From Anisus vortex (Eukaryota; Mollusca; Gastropoda; Planorbidae): a stretch of 64,000 nucleotides of DNA. The stretch's first letter is position 1; each line of letters opens with the position of its first letter. Below the pieces are notes generated by a model. It was not told the origin of the DNA, ran no database searches, and was given only the letters and a program-made list of their open reading frames with translations. This document shows, in pieces, positions 43,226-57,161 of this stretch. Where the stretch lies: contig OX421507.1 in the NCBI GenBank assembly GCA_949126835.1, positions 29,635,366 to 29,699,365 on the forward strand, in the 5' to 3' direction. Both the position numbers and the translations under genes were made by a program.

Positions 43226-45925
43226 AATCTTAAATAGTTGGGTGGCAGGTAGTCTATAGTAATCAGTGGGTGGGATAATCTTAAGTAGTTGGGTAACAGG
43301 TAGTCTATAGTAATCAGTGGATGATAGAATCTAAAGTTCTTGGGTGGCAGGTAGCCTATAGTGTAATAAGTGGATGATAGAATTTAAAGTTTTTGGGTGG
43401 CAGGTAGCCTATAGTAATCAGTGGATGATATAATCTTAAGTAGTTGGGTGGCAGGTAGCCTATAGTAATCAGTGGATGATAGAATCTCAAGTTGTTGGGT
43501 GGCAGGTAGCCTATAGTAATCAGTGGATGATAGAATCTAAGGTTGTTGGGTGGCAGGTAGCCTATAGTAATCAGTGGATGATAGAATCTAAAGTTGTTGG
43601 GTGGCAGGTAGCCTATAGTAATCAGTGGATGATATAATCTTAAGTAGTCGGGTGGCAGGTAGCCTATAGTAATCAGTGAATGGTAGAACCTAAGGTTGTT
43701 GGGTGGCAGGTAGCCTATAGTGTAATAAGTGGATGATAGAATCTAAAGTTGTTGGGTGGCAGGTAGCCTATAGTAATCAGTGGAAGATAGAATTTAAAGT
43801 TCTTGGGTGGCAGGTAGCCTATAGTGTAATCAGTGTATGATAGAATCTAAGGTTGTTGGGTGGCAGGTAGCCTATAGTAATCAGTGGATGATAGAATCTA
43901 AGGTTGTTGGCTGGCAGGTAGCCTATAGTAATCAGTGGATAATATAATCTTAAGTAGTCGGGTGGCAGGTAGCCTATAGTAATCAGTGGATGATAGAATC
44001 TAAGGTTGTTGGGTGGCAGGTAGACTATAGTAATCATTGGATAATTTAATCTAAGGTTGTTGTGTGGCAGGTAGCCTATAGTAATCAGTGGATGATAGAA
44101 TCTAAGGTTGTTGGGTGGCAGGTAGCCTATAGTAATCAGTGGATGATAGAATCTAAAGTTGTTGGGTGGCAGGTAGCCTATAGTAATAAGTGGATGATAG
44201 AATCTAAGGTTGTTGGGTGGCAGGTAGCCTATAGTGTAATCAGTGGATGATAGAATTAAAAGTTTTTGGGTGGCAGGTAGCCTATAGTAATCAGTGGATG
44301 ATAGAATCTAAAGTTGTTGGGTGGCAGGTAGCCTATAGTAATCAGTGGAAGATAGAATTAAAAGTTTTTGGGTGGCAGGTAGCCTATAGTGTAATAAGTG
44401 GATGATAGAATCTAAAGTTGTTGGGTGGCAGGTAGCCTATAGTGTAATAAGTGGATGATAGAATCTAAAGTTGTTGGGTGGCAGGTAGCCTATAGTAATC
44501 AGTGGAAGATAGAATTTAAAGTTCTTGGGTGGCAGGTAGCCTATAGTGTAATCAGTGGATGATAGAATCTAAGGTTGTTGGGTGGCAGGTAGCCTATAGT
44601 AATCAGTGGATGATAGAATCTAAGGTTGTTGGCTGGCAGGTAGCCTATAGTAATCAGTGGATAATATAATCTTAAGTAGTCGGTTGGCAGGTAGCCTATA
44701 GTAATCAGTGGATGATAGAATCTAAGGTTGTTGGGTGGCAGGTAGACTATAGTAATCATTGGATAATTTAATCTAAGGTTGTTGTGTGGCAGGTAGCCTA
44801 TAGTAATCAGTGGATGATAGAATCTAAGGTTGTTGGGTGGCAGGTAGCCTATAGTAATCAGTGGATGATAGAATCTAAAGTTGTTGGGTGGCAGGTAGCC
44901 TATAGTAATCAGTGGATGATAGAATCTAAAATTGTTGGGTGGCAGGTAGCCTATAGTAATCAGTGGTTGATAGAATCTTAAGTAGTTGGGTGGCAGGTAG
45001 CCTATAGTAATCAGTGGTTGATAGAATTTTAAGTAGTTGGGTGGCAGGTAGCCTATAGTAATCAGTGGATGGTAGAATCTAAGGTTGTTGGGTGGCAGGT
45101 AGCCTATAGTAATCAGTGGATGATAGAATCTAAGGTTGTTGGGTGGCTGGTAGCCTATAGTAATCAGTGGATGATAGAATCTTAAGTTGTTGGGTGGCAG
45201 GTAGCCTATAGTAATCAGTGGATGATAGAATCTAAGGTTGTTGGGTGGCATGTAGTTTGTAGTAATCAGTGGATGATAGAATCTAAAGTTGTTGGGTGGC
45301 AGGTAGCCTATAGTAATCAGTGGATGATAGAATCTAAAGTTGTTGGGTGGCAGGTAGCCTATAGTAATCAGTGGATGATAGAATCTAAAGTTGTTGGGTG
45401 GCAGGTAGCCTATAGTAATCAGTGGATGATAGAATCAAAAATTGTTGGGTGGCAGGTAGCCTATAGTAATCAGTGGTTGATAGAATCTAAAGTAGTTGGG
45501 TGGCAGGTAGCCTATAGTAATCAGTGGATGGTAGAATCTAAGGTTGTTGGGTGGCAGGTAGCCTATAGTAATCAGTGGATGAAAGAATCTAAAAGTTGTT
45601 GGGTGGCAGGTAGCCTATAGTAATCAGTGGATGATAGAATCTAAGGTACTTGGGTGGCAGCTAACCTATAGTAATCAGTGGTTGATAGAATCTTAAGTAG
45701 TTGGGTGGCAGGTAGCCTATAGTAATCAGTGGATGATAGAATCTAAAGTTGTTGGGTGGTAGGTAGCCTATAGTAATAAGTGGATGATAGAATCTAAGGT
45801 TGTTGGGTGGCAGGTAGCCTATAGTAATCAGTGGATGATAGAATCCAAAGTTGTTGGGTGGCAGGTAGCCTATAGTAATCAGTGGATGATAGAATCTAAG
45901 GTTGTTGGGTGGCAGGTAGCCTATA

Positions 45926-46310
45926 TTTAAGTTGCAATGTCTGCAATCGTCGTGCAAAAATTGGCTTCGATTTTTCGACCACTTTCCGTGTTTCGATCGA
46001 GCTGAAATTTGGACAGCAGATTTGTGGCGCCTAACAATACATCCTATCAAATTTTCAGTTAAAACAACTTATTAATACTACACTTATGACCATATTCATT
46101 TCTTAAAAGGAAAGTATAAGACAAATTTTGATTTCGCGTAAAAAAGGCCTGTGCAACTTTTTATCCTTTTTCGGCGCAAAGCTAGAAAAAAAAATTATGC
46201 GCTAAGATTATTTTTAGAACAATTCATACAGAGTAAGGAGATATTTTTGAGATTTGCGAAACAGATATTTTTTAATTACATGATGGTAAACTTAGTTTGC
46301 AAATAAAGGG
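45926..46310 (+). repeat. Transposon-derived core 2 within the satellite
   Basis: Same 385 bp and same junctions as core 1; differs by eye at single bases (for example tatCctttttc near 46167). Confidence 0.95.
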
Positions 46311-47927
46311 AATCTTAAATAGTTGGGTGGCAGGTAGTCTATAGTAATCAGTGGGTGGGATAATCTTAAGTAGTTGGGTAACAGGTAGTCTATAGTAATC
46401 AGTGGATGATAGAATCTAAAGTTCTTGGGTGGCAGGTAGCCTATAGTGTAATAAGTGGATGATAGAATTTAAAGTTTTTGGGTGGCAGGTAGCCTATAGT
46501 AATCAGTGGATGATATAATCTTAAGTAGTTGGGTGGCAGGTAGCCTATAGTAATCAGTGGATGATAGAATCTAAAGTTGTTGGGTGGCAGGTAGCCTATA
46601 GTAATCAGTGGATGATAGAATCTAAGGTTGTTGGGTGGCAGGTAGCCTATAGTAATCAGTGGATAATATAATCTTAAGTAGTCGGGTGGCAGGTAGCCTA
46701 TAGTAATCAGTGGATGATAGAATCTAAGGTTGTTGGGTGGCAGGTAGACTATAGTAATCATTGGATAATTTAATCTAAGGTTGTTGTGTGGCAGGTAGCC
46801 TATAGTAATCAGTGGATGATAGAATCTAAGGTTGTTGGGTGGCAGGTAGCCTATAGTAATCAGTGGATGATAGAATCTAAAGTTGTTGGGTGGCAGGTAG
46901 CCTATAGTAATCAGTGGATGATAGAATCTAAAATTGTTGGGTGGCAGGTAGCCTATAGTAATCAGTGGTTGATAGAATCTTAAGTAGTTGGGTGGCAGGT
47001 AGCCTATAGTAATCAGTGGTTGATAGAATTTTAAGTAGTTGGGTGGCAGGTAGCCTATAGTAATCAGTGGATGGTAGAATCTAAGGTTGTTGGGTGGCAG
47101 GTAGCCTATAGTAATCAGTGGATGATAGAATCTAAGGTTGTTGGGTGGCTGGTAGCCTATAGTAATCAGTGGATGATAGAATCTTAAGTTGTTGGGTGGC
47201 AGGTAGCCTATAGTAATCAGTGGATGATAGAATCTAAGGTTGTTGGGTGGCATGTAGTTTGTAGTAATCAGTGGATGATAGAATCTAAAGTTGTTGGGTG
47301 GCAGGTAGCCTATAGTAATCAGTGGATGATAGAATCTAAAGTTGTTGGGTGGCAGGTAGCCTATAGTAATCAGTGGATGATAGAATCTAAAGTTGTTGGG
47401 TGGCAGGTAGCCTATAGTAATCAGTGGATGATAGAATCAAAAATTGTTGGGTGGCAGGTAGCCTATAGTAATCAGTGGTTGATAGAATCTAAAGTAGTTG
47501 GGTGGCAGGTAGCCTATAGTAATCAGTGGATGGTAGAATCTAAGGTTGTTGGGTGGCAGGTAGCCTATAGTAATCAGTGGATGAAAGAATCTAAAAGTTG
47601 TTGGGTGGCAGGTAGCCTATAGTAATCAGTGGATGATAGAATCTAAGGTACTTGGGTGGCAGCTAACCTATAGTAATCAGTGGTTGATAGAATCTTAAGT
47701 AGTAGGGTGGCAGGTAGCCTATAGTAATCAGTGGATGATAGAATCTAAAGTTGTTGGGTGGTAGGTAGCCTATAGTAATAAGTGGATGATAGAATCTAAG
47801 GTTGTTGGGTGGCAGGTAGCCTATAGTAATCAGTGGATGATAGAATCCAAAGTTGTTGGGTGGCAGGTAGCCTATAGTAATCAGTGGATGATAGAATCTA
47901 AGGTTGTTGGGTGGCAGGTAGCCTATA

Positions 47928-48312
47928 TTTAAGTTGCAATGTCTGCAATCGTCGTGCAAAAATTGGCTTCGATTTTTCGACCACTTTCCGTGTTTCGATC
48001 GAGCTGAAATTTGGACAGCAGATTTGTGGCGCCTAACAATACATCCTATCAAATTTTCAGTTAAAACAACTTATTAATACTACACTTATGACCATATTCA
48101 TTTCTTAAAAGGAAAGTATAAGACAAATTTTGATTTCGCGTAAAAAAGGCCTGTGCAACTTTTTATACTTTTTCGGCGCAAAGCTAGAAAAAAAAATTAT
48201 GCGCTAAGATTATTTTTAGAACAATTCATACAGAGTAAGGAGATATTTTTGAGATTTGCGAAACAGATATTTTTTAATTACATGATGGTAAACTTAGTTT
48301 GCAAATAAAGGG
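47928..48312 (+). repeat. Transposon-derived core 3 within the satellite
   Basis: Same length and junctions as core 1. Confidence 0.95.
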
Positions 48313-49779
48313 AATCTTAAATAGTTGGGTGGCAGGTAGTCTATAGTAATCAGTGGGTGGGATAATCTTAAGTAGTTGGGTAACAGGTAGTCTATAGTAA
48401 TCAGTGGATGATAGAATCTAAAGTTCTTGGGTGGCAGGTAGCCTATAGTGTAATAAGTGGATGATAGAATTTAAAGTTTTTGGGTGGCAGGTAGCCTATA
48501 GTAATCAGTGGATGATATAATCTTAAGTAGTTGGGTGGCAGGTAGCCTATAGTAATCAGTGGATGATAGAATCTAAAGTTGTTGGGTGGCAGGTAGCCTA
48601 TAGTAATCAGTGGATGATAGAATCTAAGGTTGTTGGGTGGCAGGTAGCCTATAGTAATCAGTGGATGATAGAATCTAAAGTTGTTGGGTGGCAGGTAGCC
48701 TATAGTAATCAGTGGATGATATAATCTTAAGTAGTCGGGTGGCAGGTAGCCTATAGTAATCAGTGAATGGTAGAACCTAAGGTTGTTGGGTGGCAGGTAG
48801 CCTATAGTGTAATAAGTGGATGATAGAATCTAAAGTTGTTGGGTGGCAGGTAGCCTATAGTAATCAGTGGAAGATAGAATTTAAAGTTCTTTGGTGGCAG
48901 GTAGCCTATAGTGTAATCAGTGGATGATAGAATCTAAGGTTGTTGGGTGGCAGGTAGCCTATAGTAATCAGTGGATGATAGAATCTAAGGTTGTTGGCTG
49001 GCAGGTAGCCTATAGTAATCAGTGGATAATATAATCTTAAGTAGTCGGGTGGCAGGTAGCCTATAGTAATCAGTGGATGATAGAATCTAAGGTTGTTGGG
49101 TGGCAGGTAGACTATAGTAATCATTGGATAATTTAATCTAAGGTTGTTGTGTGGCAGGTAGCCTATAGTAATCAGTGGATGATAGAATCTAAGGTTGTTG
49201 GGTGGCAGGTAGCCTATAGTAATCAGTGGATGATAGAATCTAAAGTTGTTGGGTGGCAGGTAGCCTATAGTAATCAGTGGATGATAGAATCTAAAATTGT
49301 TGGGTGGCAGGTAGCCTATAGTAATCAGTGGTTGATAGAATCTTAAGTAGTTGGGTGGCAGGTAGCCTATAGTAATCAGTGGTTGATAGAATTTTAAGTA
49401 GTTGGGTGGCAGGTAGCCTATAGTAATCAGTGGATGGTAGAATCTAAGGTTGTTGGGTGGCAGGTAGCCTATAGTAATCAGTGGATGATAGAATCTAAGG
49501 TTGTTGGGTGGCTGGTAGCCTATAGTAATCAGTGGATGATAGAATCTTAAGTTGTTGGGTGGCAGGTAGCCTATAGTAATCAGTGGATGATAGAATCTAA
49601 GGTTGTTGGGTGGCATGTAGTTTGTAGTAATCAGTGGATGATAGAATCTAAAGTTGTTGGGTGGCAGGTAGCCTATAGTAATCAGTGGATGATAGAATCT
49701 AAAGTTGTTGGGTGGCAGGTAGCCTATAGTAATCAGTGGATGATAGAATCTAAAGTTGTTGGGTGGCAGGTAGCCTATA

Positions 49780-52700
49780 GTAATCAGTGGATGATAGAAT
49801 CTAAAATTGTTGGGTGGCAGGTAGCCTATAGTAATCAGTGGTTGATAGAATCTAAAGTAGTTGGGTGGCAGGTAGCCTATAGTAATCAGTGGATAATATA
49901 ATCTTAAGTAGTCGGGTGGCAGGTAGCCTATAGTAATCAGTGGATGATAGAATCTAAGGTTGTTGGGTGGCAGGTAGACTATAGTAATCATTGGATAATT
50001 TAATCTAAGGTTGTTGTGTGGCAGGTAGCCTATAGTAATCAGTGGATGATAGAATCTAAGGTTGTTGGGTGGCAGGTAGCCTATAGTAATCAGTGGATGA
50101 TAGAATCTAAAATTGTTGGGTGGCAGGTAGCCTATAGTAATCAGTGGTTGCTAGAATCTAAAGTAGTTGGGTGGCAGGTAGCCTATAGTAATCAGTGGAT
50201 AATATAATCTTAAGTAGTCGGGTGGCAGGTAGCCTATAGTAATCAGTGGATGATAGAATCTAAGGTTGTTGGGTGGCAGGTAGACTATAGTAATCATTGG
50301 ATAATTTAATCTAAGGTTGTTGTGTGGCAGGTAGCCTATAGTAATCAGTGGATGATAGAATCTAAGGTTGTTGGGTGGCAGGTAGCCTATAGTAATCAGT
50401 GGATGATAGAATCTAAAGTTGTTGGGTGGCAGGTAGCCTATAGTAATCAGTGGATGATAGAATCTAAAATTGTTGGGTGGCAGGTAGCCTATAGTAATCA
50501 GTGGTTGATAGAATCTTAAGTAGTTGGGTGGCAGGTAGCCTATAGTAATCAGTGGTTGATAGAATTTTAAGTAGTTGGGTGGCAGGTAGCCTATAGTAAT
50601 CAGTGGATGGTAGAATCTAAGGTTGTTGGGTGGCAGGTAGCCTATAGTAATCAGTGGATGATAGAATCTAAGGTTGTTGGGTGGCTGGTAGCCTATAGTA
50701 ATCAGTGGATGATAGAATCTTAAGTTGTTGGGTGGCAGGTAGCCTATAGTAATCAGTGGATGATAGAATCTAAGGTTGTTGGGTGGCATGTAGTTTGTAG
50801 TAATCAGTGGATGATAGAATCTAAAGTTGTTGGGTGGCAGGTAGCCTATAGTAATCAGTGGATGATAGAATCTAAAGTTGTTGGGTGGCAGGTAGCCTAT
50901 AGTAATCAGTGGATGATAGAATCTAAAGTTGTTGGGTGGCAGGTAGCCTATAGTAATCAGTGGATGATAGAATCTAAAATTGTTGGGTGGCAGGTAGCCT
51001 ATAGTAATCAGTGGTTGATAGAATCTAAAGTAGTTGGGTGGCAGGTAGCCTATAGTAATCAGTGGATGGTAGAATCTAAGGTTGTTGGGTGGCAGGTAGC
51101 CTATAGTAATCAGTGGATGAAAGAATCTAAGGTTGTTGGGTGGCTGGTAGCCTATAGTAATCAGTGGATGATAGAATCCAAAGTTGTTGGGTGGCAGGTA
51201 GCCTATAGTAATCAGTGGATGATAGAATCTAAGGTTGTTGGGTGGCAGGTAGCCTATATTTAAGTTGCAATGTCTGCAATCGTCGTGCAAAAATTGGCTT
51301 CGATTTTTCGACCACTTTCCGTGTTTCGATCGAGCTGAAATTTGGACAGCAGATTTGTGGCGCCTAACAATACATCCTATCAAATTTTCAGTTAAAACAA
51401 CGTATTAATACTACACTTATGACCATATTCATTTCTTAAAAGGAAAGTATAAGACAAATTTTGATTTCGCGTAAAAAAGGCCTATGCAACTTTTTATACT
51501 TTTTCGGCGCAAAGCTAGAAAAAAAAATTATGCGCTAAGATTATTTTTAGAACAATTCATACAGAGTAAGGAGATATTTTTGAGATTTGCGAAACAGATA
51601 TTTTTTAATTACATGATGGTAAACTTAGTTTGCAAATAAAGGGAATCTTAAATAGTTGGGTGGCAGGTAGTCTATAGTAATCAGTGGGTGGGATAATCTT
51701 AAGTAGTTGGGTAACAGGTAGTCTATAGTAATCAGTGGATGATAGAATCTAAAGTTCTTGGGTGGCAGGTAGCCTATAGTGTAATAAGTGGATGATAGAA
51801 TTTAAAGTTTTTGGGTGGCAGGTAGCCTATAGTAATCAGTGGATGATATAATCTTAAGTAGTTGGGTGGCAGGTAGCCTATAGTAATCAGTGGATGATAG
51901 AATCTAAAGTTGTTGGGTGGCAGGTAGCCTATAGTAATCAGTGGATGATAGAATCTAAGGTTGTTGGGTGGCAGGTAGCCTATAGTAATCAGTGGATGAT
52001 AGAATCTAAAGTTGTTGGGTGGCAGGTAGCCTATAGTAATCAGTGGATGATATAATCTTAAGTAGTCGGGTGGCAGGTAGCCTATAGTAATCAGTGAATG
52101 GTAGAACCTAAGGTTGTTGGGTGGCAGGTAGCCTATAGTAATCAGTGGATGATAGAATCTAAGGTTGTTGTGTGGCAGGTAGCCTATAGTAAGTAATCAG
52201 TGAATGATAGAATCTAAGGTTGTTGGGTTGCAGGTAGCCTATAGTAATCAGTGGATAATAGAATCTAAAGTTCTTGGGTGGCAGGTAGCCTATAGTGTAA
52301 TCAGTGGATGATAGAATCTAAAGTTGTTGGGTGGCAGGTAGCCTATAGTTATCAGTGGATGGTAGAACCTAAGGTTGTTGGGTGGCAGGTAGCCTATAGT
52401 AATCAGTGGATGATAGAATCTAAGGTTGTTGGGTGGCATGTAGTTTGTAGTAATCAGTGGATGATAGAATCTAAAGTTGTTGGGTGGCAGGTAGCCTATA
52501 GTAATCAGTGGATGATAGAATCTAAGGTTTTTTGGTGGTAGGTAGCCTATAGTAATCAGTGGATGATAGAATCTAAAGTTGTTGTTTGGCAGGTAGCCTA
52601 TAGTAATCAGTGGATGATAGAATCTTAAGTTGTTGGGTGGCAGGTAGCCTATAGTAATCAGTGGATGATAGAATCTAAAGTTGTTGGGTGGCAGGTAGCC

Positions 52701-55700
52701 TATAGTAATCAGTGGATTATAGAATCTAAAGTTGTTGGGTGGCAGGTAGCCTATAGTAATCAGTGGATGATAGAATCTAAGGTTGTTGGGTGGCAGGTAG
52801 CCTGTAGTAATCAGTGGATGATAGAATCTAAGGTTGTTGGGTGGCAGGTAGCATATAGTAATCAGTGGATGATAGAATCTAAAGTTGTTGGGTGGCAGGT
52901 AGCATATAGTAATCAGTGGAGGATAGAATCTAAAGTTCTTGGGTGGCAGGTAGCCTATAGTAATCATTGGATGATAGAATCTAAGGTTGTTGGGTGGCAG
53001 GTAGCCTATAGTAATCAGTGGATGATAGAATCTTAAGTAGTTGGGTGGCAGGTAGCCTATAGTAATCAGTGGATGATAGAATCTTAAGTAGTTGGGTGGC
53101 AGGTAGCCTATAGTAATCAGTGGATGGTAGAATCTTAAGTAGTTGGGTGGCAGGTAGCCTATAGTAATCAGTGGATGGTAGAACCTAAGGTTGTTGGGTG
53201 GCAGGTAGCCTATAGTAATCTTTGGATGATAGAATCTAAGGTTGTTGGGTGGCAGGTAGCCTATAGTAAGTAAGTAAGTAATCAGTGAATGAGAGAATCT
53301 AAGGTTGTTGGGTTGCAGGTAGCCTATAGTAATCAGGGGATGATAGAATCTAAAATTCTTGGGTGGCAGGTAGCCTATAGTGTAATCAGTGGATGATAGA
53401 ATCTAAAGTTGTTGGGTGGCAGGTAGCCTATAGTAATCAGTAGATGGTAGAACCTAAGGTTGTTGGGTGGCAGGTAGCCTATAGTAATAAGTGGATGATA
53501 GAATCTAAGGTTGTTGGGTGGCATGTAGTTTGTAGTAATCAGTGGATGATAGAATCTAAAGTTGTTGGGTGGCAGGTAGCCTATAGTAATCAGTGGATGA
53601 TAGAATCTAAGGTTGTTTGGTGGTAGGTAGCCTATAGTAATCAGTGGATGATATAATCTAAAGTTTTTGTTTGGCAGGTAGCCTATAGTAATCAGTGGAT
53701 GATAGAATCTAAAGTTGTTGGGTGGCAGGTAGCCTATAGTAATCAGTGGATGATAGAATCTAAAGTTGTTGGGTTGCAGGTAGCCTATAGTAATCAGTGG
53801 ATTATAGAATCTAAAGTTGTTGGGTGGCAGGTAGCCTATAGTAATCAGTGGATGATAGAATCTAAGGTTGTTGGGTGGCAGGTAGCCTTTAGTAATCAGT
53901 GGATGATAGAATCTAAGGTTGTTGGGTGGCAGGTAGCCTATAGTAATCAGTGGATGATAGAATCTAAGGTTGTTGGGTGGCAGGTAGCCTATAGTAATCA
54001 GTGGATGGTAGAATCTTAAGTAGTTGGGTGGCAGGTAGCCTATAGTAATCAGTGGATGGTAGAACCTAAGGCTGTTGGGTGGCGGGTAGCCTATAGTAAT
54101 CAGTGAATGGTAGAACCTAAGTTTGTTGGGTGGCAGGTAGCCTATAGTAATCAGTGGATGATAGAATCTAAGGTTGTTGGGTGGCAGGTAGCCTATAGTA
54201 AGTAATCAGTGAATGATAGAATCTAAGGTTGTTGGGTTGCAGGTAGCCTATAGTAATCAGTGGATGATAGAATCTAAAATTCTTGGGTGGCAGGTAGCCT
54301 ATAGTAATTAGTGGATGATAGAATCTAAGGTTGTTTGGTGGTAGGTAGCCTATAGTAATCAGTGGATGATAGAATCTAAAGTTTTTGTTTGGCAGGTAGC
54401 CTATAGTAATCAGTGGATGATAGAATCTAAAGTTGTTGGGTGGCAGGTAGCCTATAGTAATCAGTGGATGATAGAATCTAAAGTTGTTGGGTGGCAGGTA
54501 GCCTATAGTAATCAGTGGATTATAGAATCTAAAGTTGTTGGGTGGCAGGTAGCCTATAGTAATCAGTGGATGATAGAATCTAAGGTTGTTGGGTGGCAGG
54601 TAGCCTATAGTAATCAGTGGATGATAGAATCTTAAGTAGTTGGGTGGCAGGTAACCTATAGTAATCAGTGGATGATAGAATCTTAAGTAGTTGGGTGGCA
54701 GGTAGCCTATAGTAATCAGTGGATGGTAGAATCTTAAGTAGTTGGGTGGCAGGTAGCCTATAGTAATCAGTGGATGGTAGAACCTAAGGTTGTTGGGTGG
54801 CAGGTAGCCTATAGTAATCAGTGGATGGTAGAATCTAAGGTTGTTTGGTGGCAGGTAGCCTATAGTAATCAGTGGATGATAGAATCTTAAGTAGTTGGGT
54901 GGCAGGTAGCCTATAGTAATCAGTGGATGATAGAATCTAAAGTTGTTGGGTGGCAGGTAGCCTATAGTAATCAGTGGATGATAGAATCTTAAGTTGTTGG
55001 GTTTCAGGTAGCCTATAGTAATCAGTGGATTATAGAATCTAAAGTTGTTGGGTGGCAGGTAGCCTATAGTAATCAGTGGATGATAGAATCTAAGGTTGTT
55101 GGGTGGCAGGTAGCCTATAGTAATCAGTGGATGATAGAATCTAAGGTTGTTGGGTGGCAGGTAGCCTATAGTAATCAGTGGATGATAGAATCTAAGGTTG
55201 TTGGGTGGCAGGTAGCCTATAGTAATCAGTGGATGATAGAATCTAAAGTTTTTGTTTGGCAGGTAGCCTATAGTAATCAGTGGATGATAGAATCTAAAGT
55301 TGTTGGGTGGCAGGTAGCCTATAGTAATCAGTGGATGATAGAATCTAAAGTTGTTGGGTGGCAGGTAGCCTATAGTAATCAGTGGATTATAGAATCTAAA
55401 GTTGTTGGGTGGCAGGTAGCCTATAGTAATCAGTGGATGATAGAATCTAAGGTTGTTGGGTGGCAGGTAGCCTATAGTAATCAGTGGATGATAGAATCTT
55501 AAGTAGTTGGGTGGCAGGTAACCTATAGTAATCAGTGGATGATAGAATCTTAAGTAGTTGGGTGGCAGGTAGCCTATAGTAATCAGTGGATGGTAGAATC
55601 TTAAGTAGTTGGGTGGCAGGTAGCCTATAGTAATCAGTGGATGGTAGAACCTAAGGTTGTTGGGTGGCAGGTAGCCTATAGTAATCAGTGGATGGTAGAA

Positions 55701-57161
55701 TCTAAGGTTGTTGGGTGGCAGGTAGCCTATAGTAATCAGTGGATGATAGAATCTTAAGTAGTTGGGTGGCAGGTAGCCTATAGTAATCAGTGGATGATAG
55801 AATCTAAAGTTGTTGGGTGGCAGGTAGCCTATAGTAATCAGTGGATGATAGAATCTTAAGTTGTTGGGTTTCAGGTAGCCTATAGTAATCAGTGGATTAT
55901 AGAATCTAAAGTTGTTGGGTGGCAGGTAGCCTATAGTAATCAGTGGATGATAGAATCTAAGGTTGTTGGGTGGCAGGTAGCCTATAGTAATCAGTGGATG
56001 ATAGAATCTAAGGTTGTTGGGGGGCAGGTAGCCTATAGTAATCAGTGGATGATAGAATCTAAGGTTGTTGGGTGGCAGGTAGCCTATAGTAATCAGTGGA
56101 TGGTAGAATCTTAAGTAGTTGGGTGGCAGGTAGCCTATAGTAATCAGTGGATGGTAGAACCTAAGGCTGTTGGGTGGCGGGTAGCCTATAGTAATCAGTG
56201 AATGGTAGAATCTAAGGTTGTTGGGTTGCAGGTAGCCTATAGTAATCAGTGGATGATATAATCTAAAATTCTTGGGTGGCAGGTAGCCTATAGTGTAATC
56301 AGTGGATGATAGAATCTAAAGTTGTTGGGTGGCAGGTAGCCTATAGTAATCAGTAGATGGTAGAACCTAAGGTTGTTGGGTGGCAGGTAGCCTATAGTAA
56401 TCAGTGGATGATAGAATCTAAGGTTGTTGGGTGGCATGTAGTTTGTAGTAATCAGTGGATGATAGAATCTAAAGTTGTTGGGTGGCAGGTAGCCTATAGT
56501 AATCAGTGGATGATAGAATCTAAGGTTGTTTGGTGGTAGGTAGCCTATAGTAATCAGTGGATGATAGAATCTAAAGTTTTTGTTTGGCAGGTAGCTTATA
56601 GTAATCAGTGGATGATAGAATCTAAAGTTCTTGGGTGGCAGGTAGCCTATAGTAATCAGTGGATGATAGAATCTAAAGTTGTTGGGTGGCAGGTAGCCTA
56701 TAGTAATCAGTGGATTATAGAATCTAAAGTTGTTGGGTGGCAGGTAGCCTATAGTAATCAGTGGATGATAGAATCTAAGGTTGTTGGGTGGCAGGTAGCC
56801 TATAGTAATCAGTGGATGATAGAATCTAAGGTTGTTGGGTGGCAGGTAGCATATAGTAATCAGTGGATGATAGAATCTTAAGTAGTTGGGTGGCAGGTAA
56901 CCTATAGTAATCAGTGGATGATAGAATCTTAAGTAGTTGGGTGGCAGGTAGCCTATAGTAATCAGTGGATGGTAGAACCTAAGGTTGTTGGGTGGCAGGT
57001 AGCCTATAGTAATCAGTGGTTGATAGAATCTTAAGTAGTTGGGTGGCAGGTAGCCTATAGTAATCAGTGGTTGATAGAATTTTAAGTAGTTGGGTGGCAG
57101 GTAGCCTATAGTAATCAGTGGATGGTAGAATCTAAGGTTGTTGGGTGGCAGGTAGCCTATA
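49780..57161. repeat. 7.38-kb higher-order repeat unit, copy 1
   Basis: From about 49780 the sequence recurs 7382 bp further right. One 51-bp unit is missing in copy 2 near 60310 (shift becomes 7331) and another near 63490 (shift 7280). Contains core 4. The boundaries are approximate because both edges lie within 51-bp repeats. Confidence 0.85.
51259..51643 (+). repeat. Transposon-derived core 4 within the satellite
   Basis: Same length and junctions. Shares aacGtattaata (near 51400) and ggcctAtgcaac (near 51480) with core 5, marking them as sister copies. Confidence 0.95.

Noticed and set aside
41405..51383. Many long open frames (up to 410 codons) that look like repeat proteins
   Set aside because: They follow the 51-bp period on both strands at once, break wherever a unit variant adds a stop, and begin inside transposon sequence; there is no gene structure around them.
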